Assembly: GCA_025361685.1 (NCBI GenBank)
Contig: JANYKE010000219.1
Coordinates: 1 to 9,772 of the forward strand
Reading direction: 5' to 3'
Origin: Eubacteriales bacterium
Lineage (GTDB): Bacteria > Bacillota > Clostridia > JANYKE01
DNA length: 9,772 nt
Under the pieces are notes generated by a model, which was given only the letters and a program-made list of their open reading frames with translations, was not told where the DNA came from and ran no database searches. Position numbers and translations under genes: made by a program. This document shows, piece after piece, positions 1-5,585 of the stretch. The number at the start of each line of letters is the position of its first letter. Within the stretch, counting starts at the first letter, position 1.

Positions 1-1340
1 ATTACTCTATTCTTGTCAATATATGTCATGTCAACATAGATGCCGCGTCTGTCCTGGCAGAGCTCCATTATGCTGCCGGTGTATTCTGTGGGCGTCATTA
101 TAGATGCCTTAACAATAGGTTCTTCCAGATGTTCAATTTCCTGCATTGTCGGAAGATTGGTTGGATTATCAACAGTTCTGGTTTCGCCGTTGGTCAAATA
201 GACTTTGTAAATAACACTTGGTGCAGTCGTGATAAGATCAAGATTATATTCGCGCTCAAGACGCTCCTGAATTATTTCCATGTGCAGCAATCCAAGAAAG
301 CCGCATCGGAATCCGAAGCCTAAGGCAACAGATGTCTCGGGTTCAAATGATAGGGCCGAGTCGTTGAGCTGCAGCTTTTCAAGCGCATCACGCAGGTCAT
401 CGTACCTTGCTCCATCAAGCGGATAAATTCCGCAGAACACCATTGATTGAACAGGCTTGTACCCTTGGAGCAATTCGGTTGCAGGTCTGTCTTGTGTGGT
501 AACTGTATCGCCAACATTTGAGTCTCCGACATTCTTTATGCTGGCAGTGATATAACCAACATCACCTGCGAGTAACTCCTTCATAGGAACAAGTGAGCCC
601 GGTGCAAAATAACCAATCTCATTGACCAGAAAAGTCTTGCCGTTTGACATCATCTTTATTGTGTCGCCTAATTTGACTTTGCCTTCCTTGACTCTGATAT
701 GAATGATTACGCCTTTGTATGTGTCGTAGAATGAATCAAAAATCAGGGCGCGGAGCGGCGCGTCTTCATCCGCATCCGGACACGGTATTTTTAGGATTAT
801 TTGTTCGAGTACCTCCTCGATATTGATTCCGTTCTTTGCGGAAATCAGCGGAGCATCCGATGCATCAAGTCCGATAATGTCTTCAATCTCTTTCTTAACC
901 ATTTCAACATCGGCGGCAGGCAAATCAATCTTGTTAATGACCGGCATAATCTCGAGATTATTTTCAAGTGCAAGATACACGTTGGCAATTGTCTGCGCTT
1001 CTATTCCCTGTGATGCATCAACAACAAGCACGGCACCCTCACATGAGGCAAGACTTCTCGACACCTCGTAATTAAAATCAACATGGCCTGGGGTATCAAT
1101 CAAATTAAATGTATACTCTTGGTGATCCTTTGCCTTGTAAATCATGCGCACGGCTTGTGCCTTAATCGTTATGCCACGCTCTTGTTCTAAGTCCATTGTA
1201 TCAAGAACCTGGTCCTGCATTTTGCGCATAGTTAAAGCGCCGGTCATCTCAATAATTCTGTCAGCCAGAGTTGATTTGCCGTGATCTATGTGTGCTATGA
1301 TGCAAAAATTTCTGATATTTTTTTCTCGTTCAGATGGCAT
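1..1340 (-). CDS. lepA: Elongation factor 4 (LepA), 3' end missing
   Basis: Translational GTPase that acts on the ribosome (EF-4, back-translocation or late 30S biogenesis). About 446 codons lie in the window and the frame stays open to the left edge. The family is near 600 residues, so roughly the last 150, including the LepA-specific C-terminal domain, are outside. Visible GTPase motifs are AHIDHGKST (P-loop, residues 16-24), RGIT (switch I, 55-58), DTPGH (switch II, 82-86) and NKID (136-139). The segment near the window edge, LCQDRRG followed by YIDKNRV, matches the late domains of LepA rather than EF-G or TypA. The ATG at 1340 follows the rsmE stop codon with no gap. An SD (GGAGGA, complement of 1351-1356) lies 10 nt upstream, inside rsmE, which implies translational coupling. 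It looks like the third gene of a prmA-rsmE-lepA operon. Confidence 0.97.
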   Translation of the reverse strand, partial: MPSEREKNIRNFCIIAHIDHGKSTLADRIIEMTGALTMRKMQDQVLDTMDLEQERGITIKAQAVRMIYKAKDHQEYTFNLIDTPGHVDFNYEVSRSLASCEGAVLVVDASQGIEAQTIANVYLALENNLEIMPVINKIDLPAADVEMVKKEIEDIIGLDASDAPLISAKNGINIEEVLEQIILKIPCPDADEDAPLRALIFDSFYDTYKGVIIHIRVKEGKVKLGDTIKMMSNGKTFLVNEIGYFAPGSLVPMKELLAGDVGYITASIKNVGDSNVGDTVTTQDRPATELLQGYKPVQSMVFCGIYPLDGARYDDLRDALEKLQLNDSALSFEPETSVALGFGFRCGFLGLLHMEIIQERLEREYNLDLITTAPSVIYKVYLTNGETRTVDNPTNLPTMQEIEHLEEPIVKASIMTPTEYTGSIMELCQDRRGIYVDMTYIDKNRV

Positions 1341-2090
1341 CTATGTGCTTTCCTCCATTTCATACATTAGCATTGCGAGTACTGCGGGTGCTGCTGTCTC
1401 GGTTCTCAAAATCCTTGGGCCCAGTGAAACTGTTGTGATTCCGGCTGCTTTTGCCTTGGCAATCTCGGCATCATCGAAGCCCCCTTCGGGTCCGATGAAA
1501 AAAGCTGCGGATTTTGGTTTATCTTTTCCTTGTCCTTGCAGAAAACTTTTGATTGTGCAATCTTTTTCATTCTCATATGGAATGAAGCACAGATCGCTTT
1601 CCTTCATCATTGTGATAGCGGAATCAAAATCAACGAACTCTTCAACAACCGGAACAACTCCCCTGTTACATTGCTTGCAAGCCTCGAGCGCAATCTTGTT
1701 GTATCGCTCAATCTTTTTTGCTGCACTCTTGGCGTCCTTAATTTCAACAATGGTGCGCTTTGTCTTGACCGGTACAATTCTCGTCGCGCCGAGCTCCACA
1801 CATTTCTGAATAATCTCATCGAACTTGCTTCCCTTAGGTAATCCGTGGAAAACTGTAACATCATATTCGGGCTCGGCGAGGGACTTGCCCCCGACGCTTA
1901 TTTTACACATAATCTTGTCATCTTGCAACTCAATAATTGTGCACACATAATCTGTACCTGCACCATCGCATATGGTAATCAAATCGCCTTGCTTCATGCG
2001 CAAAACATTTTTTATGTGCTTAACATCCTGACCGACAATAACAATCTCATCGTTGCTGATCGCGTCACCATGAACAAAAAACCTTCCCAC
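1341..2090 (-). CDS. rsmE: 16S rRNA m3U1498 methyltransferase RsmE
   Basis: SAM-dependent SPOUT-class methyltransferase that modifies N3 of U1498 in 16S rRNA on the assembled 30S subunit. The 249 residues match the usual family length. The N-terminal PUA-like domain starts with RFFV (3-6) and holds HIKNVLRM (25-32). The trefoil-knot catalytic domain shows GLPKGSK (83-89), EACKQCNR (136-143), IGPEGGF (199-205) and SLGPRILRTETA (222-233), the last two forming the SAM-binding knot. The start is GTG at 2090, supported by a GGAAGG SD about 9 nt upstream and by the conserved RFFV just after it; no better ATG is near. It follows prmA after a 118-bp spacer filled with degenerate repeats, and its TAG stop abuts the lepA ATG. 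Co-transcription from the prmA promoter is inferred. Confidence 0.97.
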   Translation of the reverse strand: MGRFFVHGDAISNDEIVIVGQDVKHIKNVLRMKQGDLITICDGAGTDYVCTIIELQDDKIMCKISVGGKSLAEPEYDVTVFHGLPKGSKFDEIIQKCVELGATRIVPVKTKRTIVEIKDAKSAAKKIERYNKIALEACKQCNRGVVPVVEEFVDFDSAITMMKESDLCFIPYENEKDCTIKSFLQGQGKDKPKSAAFFIGPEGGFDDAEIAKAKAAGITTVSLGPRILRTETAAPAVLAMLMYEMEEST

Positions 2091-2104
2091 TGTACTTATC
2101 CTTC

Positions 2105-2200
2105 CTTTACCCTATTCAAATTCTACAATTCTATTCAAACTTTCTCACTCTACTCAAACTCTCTCAACTCTACCAAACTCTCTCAACTCTATTCAAACTC
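2105..2200 (-). repeat. Five degenerate 19-20 bp tandem repeats
   Basis: Read on the minus (coding) strand, the prmA-rsmE spacer is five head-to-tail units: 2200-2181 (GAGTTTGAATAGAGTTGAGA), 2180-2162, 2161-2143, 2142-2124 and 2123-2105. The last four are 19 nt long. The shared core is GAGTTTGAATAGAGT, and the units diverge more toward rsmE. The array ends just before the rsmE SD (2097-2103 region). It is purine-rich on the transcribed RNA and contains no dyad I can see, so it is not a terminator. Function is unknown; it looks like a decaying minisatellite in the leader of rsmE. Confidence 0.85.
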
Positions 2201-2208
2201 ACCTTCAC

Positions 2209-3243
2209 TTAACCTTTCCTTGCAGTGACCGAAACCCAGTCCTCTGCCTTCGTAATCTCAACAATCTTAAACCCTGCTTCCTTAATCTTATCACAAACCT
2301 CATCAGCCCTGTAATCAATAATCCCGGCCGAAATAAAAATCCCACCCGGCTTCAATTCTCTATAAACCAACGGACAGAGCGGGACAATAACATCCGCAAC
2401 TATATTCGCAACCACGATATCGTATATCCCAAATCCGATTTTCTCCTGCAGCTCTTCATCAAGAATAACATCGCCGGCCATAACCGTATACCTTGCTCGT
2501 TCCACACCATTCAAATTGCAATTCTCGTACGCGACCTCAATCGAGTTTGCATCAATGTCAACCGCAACCGCACTTTGTGCGCCGAGCAGCATTGCGATTA
2601 TCGACAGGATTCCGCTCCCACACCCAAGGTCCAGCAGCATCTCGGTCTCAGGCCTCGCATGTTTTGCATTTACCGGACTCCCATGTTTTGCATTTACCGG
2701 AGCTACATATTTTTCCAATTGTCTGATGCAAAGCTGTGTACTCTGGTGAAGTCCCGTTCCAAAGAGCTGACCCGGATTTATTGTGAACACGATTCTGTCG
2801 GTCGCCTCGGTCAATTCCTCCCACTCAGGCTTAACAAGAATTCTGTCGCCGATCGCAAATGGCTTAAAGTACTGCTTCCAATTGTTTGCCCAATCCTCTT
2901 CGTTAATATTTTCAAGTGTTATTTCAAGCGTCCCAAATTCATTTGCACTTTCACTTCCACTTTCAGTAGCTTTCAACTCTTGCATACTTCTGCGAATATT
3001 CAACAGTATTTCGTTGCCAAATTCATTTGCGGAAATATACGCTTTGATAACTGTCTCGCAATCGGCAAGCTTCATTACATCATCATCAACGTAATCCCAG
3101 TACTTGCTACCGGTCTCAATGAAGTCGTTAAAATCAGCCGCATCAATAATCTGAACGCCTGTAACGCCCTCCTGATAAAGCCTCCCGGTTACCGCTTCTA
3201 TCCCCGCTGTTGTTGTGTGAACTGAAATCTCGACAAAATCCAT
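2209..3243 (-). CDS. prmA: Ribosomal protein L11 methyltransferase PrmA
   Basis: Class I SAM-dependent methyltransferase that trimethylates ribosomal protein L11. The order is an N-terminal substrate-recognition domain (about 1-130), then FGTGLHQST (161-169), SAM motif I LDLGCGSGILSI (204-215), acidic motif II AVDID (227-231), the catalytic-loop motif VANI (278-281) and a C-terminal EDWV (334-337). At 344 residues it is about 30 longer than typical PrmA (around 290-315). The excess is explained by two low-complexity segments, residues 91-104 and 181-200. The second carries the tandem peptide PVNAKHGS/PVNAKHAR right before motif I. All catalytic motifs are intact, so it is probably functional. 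The ATG at 3243 has an SD GGAGG 7 nt upstream and a promoter directly in front. Firmicutes usually place prmA straight after dnaJ; here an opposite-strand HAD gene intervenes. Confidence 0.97.
   Translation of the reverse strand: MDFVEISVHTTTAGIEAVTGRLYQEGVTGVQIIDAADFNDFIETGSKYWDYVDDDVMKLADCETVIKAYISANEFGNEILLNIRRSMQELKATESGSESANEFGTLEITLENINEEDWANNWKQYFKPFAIGDRILVKPEWEELTEATDRIVFTINPGQLFGTGLHQSTQLCIRQLEKYVAPVNAKHGSPVNAKHARPETEMLLDLGCGSGILSIIAMLLGAQSAVAVDIDANSIEVAYENCNLNGVERARYTVMAGDVILDEELQEKIGFGIYDIVVANIVADVIVPLCPLVYRELKPGGIFISAGIIDYRADEVCDKIKEAGFKIVEITKAEDWVSVTARKG
2658..2701 (-). repeat. In-frame 24-bp tandem duplication inside prmA
   Basis: Two copies of a 20-bp identical block (2658-2677 and 2682-2701, plus strand CATGTTTTGCATTTACCGGA) lie at a 24-bp period, which preserves the reading frame. 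They encode PVNAKH twice (residues 182-187 and 190-195) in the linker between the GTGLHQST element and SAM motif I. Perfect identity at the DNA level suggests a recent slippage duplication, or insertion of a small coding repeat. Confidence 0.9.
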
Positions 3244-3263
3244 ATGCTATCCTCCACCCTGGA

Positions 3264-3292
3264 ATTATAGCATATTTCCCGCCCTAAGACAA
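3264..3292 (-). promoter_or_regulatory. Sigma-A promoter for prmA-rsmE-lepA
   Basis: On the minus strand there is a -35 TTGTCT (3292-3287), a 17-bp spacer and a perfect -10 TATAAT (3269-3264). Transcription would start near 3257, giving a leader of only about 14 nt ending in the GGAGG SD and the prmA ATG at 3243. It makes prmA independent of the heat-shock promoter. No CIRCE is visible here. Confidence 0.85.
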
Positions 3293-3449
3293 AAAAATTA
3301 TCACCCGCATGCCAGCTCCCGCAAGCCCCTCTCTGCATTTATCGATTCATTTTTTTCCAAATTATCGCTTTTTTTATTCATCGCTTGCTATTAAACATAT
3401 TCTAATATTTGTAATATGTGCTCACATAGATAATAGACCCTCTGCCGGT

Positions 3450-3529
3450 TGTTATGAAAACTTTTCTACAAAATCACCATCCAACAACATGTTGTTGGAT
3501 GCAAAAATTGCGCAAAAGTTTATATAGCA
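3450..3529. repeat. Extended dyad with 24-bp perfect palindrome core
   Basis: Positions 3478-3501 are a perfect 24-bp palindrome (half-site CATCCAACAACA). The symmetry continues about the same centre (3489/3490) with broken pairing: 3469-3471 with 3508-3510, then AAACTTTT (3458-3465) with AAAAGTTT (3514-3521), then 3450-3455 with 3524-3529 including one G-U pair. As RNA it would form a hairpin of about 80 nt with two internal loops. No clean U-run follows on either strand, so a classical intrinsic terminator is unlikely. Confidence 0.8.
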
Positions 3530-3554
3530 GTGGCCGCGAGTCTGTGGATTTCGC

Positions 3555-3614
3555 CGACATTTAATTGTGAGTCAAAGAATATTGTTTTGACGACATTTTA
3601 TTATGAGTCAACGA
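3555..3614. repeat. Two 24-bp direct repeats at 36-bp period
   Basis: 3555-3578 (begins CGACATTTAATTGTGAGTCA) and 3591-3614 (begins CGACATTTTATTATGAGTCA) agree at 21 of 24 positions. The shorter core AATTGTGAG of the first copy recurs exactly at 3627-3635, 64 bp after its first occurrence. GTCAAA (3571-3576) and TTTGAC (3586-3591) also form a small inverted pair between the two copies. The cluster lies 40-130 bp upstream of the predicted HAD promoter start and may be a set of protein-binding sites. Confidence 0.75.
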
Positions 3615-3670
3615 TTATGCAAGATGAATTGTGAGATAAATTATTACTAACAATTTGCATAATCGTTAAC
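3607..3670. repeat. 16-bp inverted repeat overlapping the HAD promoter
   Basis: The left arm GTCAACGATTATGCAA (3607-3622) and right arm TTGCATAATCGTTAAC (3655-3670) match as an inverted repeat at 15 of 16 positions, with a 32-nt spacer. The right arm covers the proposed -35 (3655-3660) and part of the promoter spacer. This placement would suit a repressor or activator site pair. It could also be the ends of a small inserted element. Confidence 0.8.
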
Positions 3671-3683
3671 AAGAATGTAGAAT
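3655..3683 (+). promoter_or_regulatory. Probable promoter of the HAD phosphatase gene
   Basis: -35 TTGCAT (3655-3660), a 17-bp spacer and -10 TAGAAT (3678-3683, 5 of 6 matches). The start would be near 3690, about 35 nt before the ATG at 3725. An alternative -10, TACAAT (3695-3700), lacks a good -35 at normal spacing. Confidence 0.6.
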
Positions 3684-3724
3684 AAGTCGGGTGATACAAT
3701 TAAAATAAAACTTTGGAGATACGG

Positions 3725-4378
3725 ATGAATTACTCACATGTGCTTTGGGATTTTAACGGGACAATATTGGACGATGTACAAGCGTGCATCAGCAGCACGA
3801 ATGTTTTGCTGACGCGCAGAGACATGCCGATAATTTCAAGCATTGAACAATATCATGAATTGTTTGGGTTTCCGATCAAAAGTTATTACGAGAAGCTTGG
3901 GTTTGATTTTGAGAAGGAAAGTTTTGAGGACCTTGCTGTCGAATGGGTTGAGCAGTATTTGCAATTTGTTAAGCGCGCACCGGTACATATCGGCATAATT
4001 GAAAAGCTTGCAATAATAAAAGCATGTGGGATTCCCCAGAGTGTTCTGTCCGCGACCGAACTTTCAATGCTCACCGGTCAGTTGAACGACTTAAATATCA
4101 GCAAGTTTTTTGACGAGATTATAGGGCACGATAATATTCACGCGCACAGCAAAATAGATATCGGCAGTGAATGGGTTAAGAGGATTCAGCCCAGTGATGT
4201 CCTTTTGATCGGCGATACACTGCACGACCTTGAAGTGGCCAAAGAGCTTGGCTTTGATTGCGTACTTATAGCAAAAGGACACCAGAGCAAGAATACTCTG
4301 ATGTCCCATGATGTAATTGTTTTAGATGATGTCCGCGATCTTAATGTTACTTTCCAAGGACATCTTTCATTTTCTTAA
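3725..4378 (+). CDS. HAD-superfamily phosphatase, phosphoglycolate phosphatase-like
   Basis: Probable cytosolic small-molecule phosphatase of the haloacid dehalogenase superfamily; the substrate cannot be read from sequence. Of its 217 residues, the core motifs are DFNGT (9-13, nucleophile Asp9), SVLSATE (106-112, motif II), Lys143 in HSKID (motif III) and [11 protein letters not shown] (162-172, motif IV, metal-binding Asp). Residues about 17-90 form the helical C1-type cap expected for PGP or beta-phosphoglucomutase relatives. The +2 residue of motif I is Asn11 where most phosphatases have the acid/base Asp. The ATG at 3725 is chosen because GGAG (3715-3718) lies 6 nt upstream; an in-frame TTG at 3713 would overlap that SD. 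The gene is opposite in strand to its neighbours, has its own promoter, and overlaps the dnaJ 3' end by 32 bp. It is not part of the usual chaperone cluster, so it was probably inserted here. Confidence 0.88.
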   Translation: MNYSHVLWDFNGTILDDVQACISSTNVLLTRRDMPIISSIEQYHELFGFPIKSYYEKLGFDFEKESFEDLAVEWVEQYLQFVKRAPVHIGIIEKLAIIKACGIPQSVLSATELSMLTGQLNDLNISKFFDEIIGHDNIHAHSKIDIGSEWVKRIQPSDVLLIGDTLHDLEVAKELGFDCVLIAKGHQSKNTLMSHDVIVLDDVRDLNVTFQGHLSFS

Positions 4379-5513
4379 TAAAGGTTTTCTGTTTCTCATA
4401 ATTATCTGTTCCGCTCATTTGATCAAGTTGTCGAATGAGCTCTTTTTGTTTGTTGTTTAATTTTTTTGGGATTTCGATTGTGACAGTTACATATTGGTCG
4501 CCTCTGCGCTTGTCGTGCAGGAATTGGATACCTTTGCCCTTGAGTCTGAATACAGTTCCTGTCTGGGTTCCTTCAGGCACGTTGTACTTAACCTTGCCGT
4601 CAATTGTCGGAACTTCGATTTCGCATCCGAGCGCCGCCTGCACAAACGTGACTGGAATTTCACAGTACACATTGAATCCTTCTCTTCTAAACAGCGGATG
4701 TCTGCTAACCCTAATATCAATAAGCAAATCACCGTGCTGTGCTCCCTTTTCTCCCGCTTCACCTTCGCCTCGCAGCGAAATTGTCTGACCGTCATCGATA
4801 CCCGCAGGGATATTTACATCAAGCTTAACCTGTTTACGGTTCAAGCCTTTGCCACCGCATTTCTTACAAGGATCCGTTATGATTTCACCGGTACCCTTGC
4901 ATGCATCACAAACTCTTGTGCTAGCAAATTGTCCGAATGGTGTGCGCTGAACCTGTTGAACATGACCGGTCCCGCCGCATGTGGAACACTTGCTCTTACC
5001 ATTTGCCGATGCAGTCCCGCTCCCCTTGCACTCTTCACACGGTTCATTTCTGTACAATGAAACATTCTTTGTAACGCCCTTGGCCGCCTGGTCAAAAGTA
5101 ATCTCCATCGACATGTGAATGTCTCTGCCTCTTGCCGGACCTCTGCGTCTGCTGCTGCCTCCGCCGAATATGTCGGAGAATCCTCCGCCTCCAAATACGC
5201 TTCCGAATATGTCTCCTAAATCAACACCTTCGCCGCCGAAGCCGCCGCCGAATCCTCCGCCACCTCCGCCGAAGCCTGCGTTAGGGTCAACGCCTGCATG
5301 CCCGTAGTTGTCATAGTTTGCCTTCTTCTGCGGGTCGCTCAAAATCTGGTATGCTTCGTTAACCTCTTTAAACTTCGGCTCAACAGTCTTGTCATCCTTA
5401 TTCATATCCGGATGATATTTTTTGGCAAGCTTGCGGTAAGCTTTTTTTATCTCGTCGTCTGTAGCTCCCTTTGTAATTCCAAGAACCTCGTAGAAATCTC
5501 TTTTCTCCGCCAT
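4347..5513 (-). CDS. dnaJ: Chaperone DnaJ (Hsp40)
   Basis: Type I J-domain co-chaperone that delivers unfolded substrates to DnaK and stimulates its ATPase. The 388 residues match the family. The J-domain occupies 1-70 with the HPD tripeptide at 34-36. A Gly/Phe-rich linker spans about 79-120. Four zinc-binding CxxCxGxG repeats are all intact (159-166, 176-183, 202-209, 216-223), followed by the C-terminal substrate-binding domains (about 228-350). The ATG at 5513 has a GAGAGGA SD about 9 nt upstream. It is the last gene of the hrcA-grpE-dnaK-dnaJ operon, 72 bp after dnaK. Its TAA (4349-4347) lies inside the 3' end of the convergent HAD gene, and I see no intrinsic terminator after it. Transcripts may therefore run antisense into that gene. 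Confidence 0.99.
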   Translation of the reverse strand: MAEKRDFYEVLGITKGATDDEIKKAYRKLAKKYHPDMNKDDKTVEPKFKEVNEAYQILSDPQKKANYDNYGHAGVDPNAGFGGGGGGFGGGFGGEGVDLGDIFGSVFGGGGFSDIFGGGSSRRRGPARGRDIHMSMEITFDQAAKGVTKNVSLYRNEPCEECKGSGTASANGKSKCSTCGGTGHVQQVQRTPFGQFASTRVCDACKGTGEIITDPCKKCGGKGLNRKQVKLDVNIPAGIDDGQTISLRGEGEAGEKGAQHGDLLIDIRVSRHPLFRREGFNVYCEIPVTFVQAALGCEIEVPTIDGKVKYNVPEGTQTGTVFRLKGKGIQFLHDKRRGDQYVTVTIEIPKKLNNKQKELIRQLDQMSGTDNYEKQKTFIKKMKDVLGK

Positions 5514-5540
5514 TAATCCAAGTCCTCTCTATGCTGTTAT

Positions 5541-5580
5541 AACAAGTTGTACCAAGTTGTACCAAGTTATACTAAGTTAT
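5541..5580 (-). repeat. Four 10-bp tandem repeats between dnaK and dnaJ
   Basis: In exact 10-bp register on the plus strand: AACAAGTTGT, ACCAAGTTGT, ACCAAGTTAT, ACTAAGTTAT. A weaker fifth unit merges into the end of dnaK (5581-5590). On the mRNA this is ACTTGGTACA-like units between the dnaK stop and the dnaJ SD. TATAAC copies on the dnaK side can pair with GTTATA on the dnaJ side, giving at most a weak 6-bp stem. It could affect mRNA processing or spacing, or be neutral slippage. Confidence 0.85.
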
Positions 5581-5585
5581 ACCGG

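Larger units (their letters stand above)
3293..3654. other. Long non-coding gap between prmA and the HAD gene
   Basis: Between the two divergent promoters lie about 360 bp without a convincing gene. The left part (3293-3420) is T-rich on the plus strand, with a small dyad ACATATT/AATATGT (3395-3401 and 3413-3419). The middle holds a long dyad centred at 3489/3490. The right part holds 36-bp-spaced direct repeats and the left arm of an inverted repeat. A 72-codon open frame at 3309-3527 has no SD and no recognisable product, and its composition just follows the T-rich sequence. The region could be an operator region, a small RNA locus or a decayed mobile-element remnant; the sequence alone does not decide. 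Confidence 0.6.

Noticed and set aside
1288..1809. 173-codon plus-strand open frame opposite rsmE
   Set aside because: It is fully antisense to rsmE, whose motifs are complete, and has no SD or family resemblance.
2105..2200. CRISPR array in the prmA-rsmE spacer
   Set aside because: The units are contiguous with no unique spacers and no cas gene is nearby, so this is a tandem repeat.
3478..3505. Palindrome as an intrinsic terminator
   Set aside because: Neither strand shows a U-run directly after the stem, and the stem is AT-rich with a small loop of at most CATG.
3309..3527. 72-codon plus-strand open frame in the prmA-HAD gap
   Set aside because: No SD, no recognisable domain, and it runs through the palindrome. 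The hydrophobic residues follow from the T-rich sequence.
3587..3615. Promoter starting with TTGACG at 3587-3592
   Set aside because: At 16-18 bp spacing the -10 candidates (for example AACGAT) are poor. TTGCAT-17-TAGAAT downstream is better placed for the HAD gene.
3293..3712. Transposase or phage remnant in the prmA-HAD gap
   Set aside because: No coding trace of a transposase or integrase in any frame; only repeats are seen, so a mobile origin stays a hypothesis.
3713..3724. HAD start at TTG 3713
   Set aside because: The TTG overlaps the GGAG that serves the ATG at 3725, and the added residues MEIR are not needed for the conserved HAD N-terminus.
4494..5060. 188-codon plus-strand open frame opposite dnaJ
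   Set aside because: Antisense to well-conserved DnaJ zinc-finger and C-terminal codons, with no recognisable domain.
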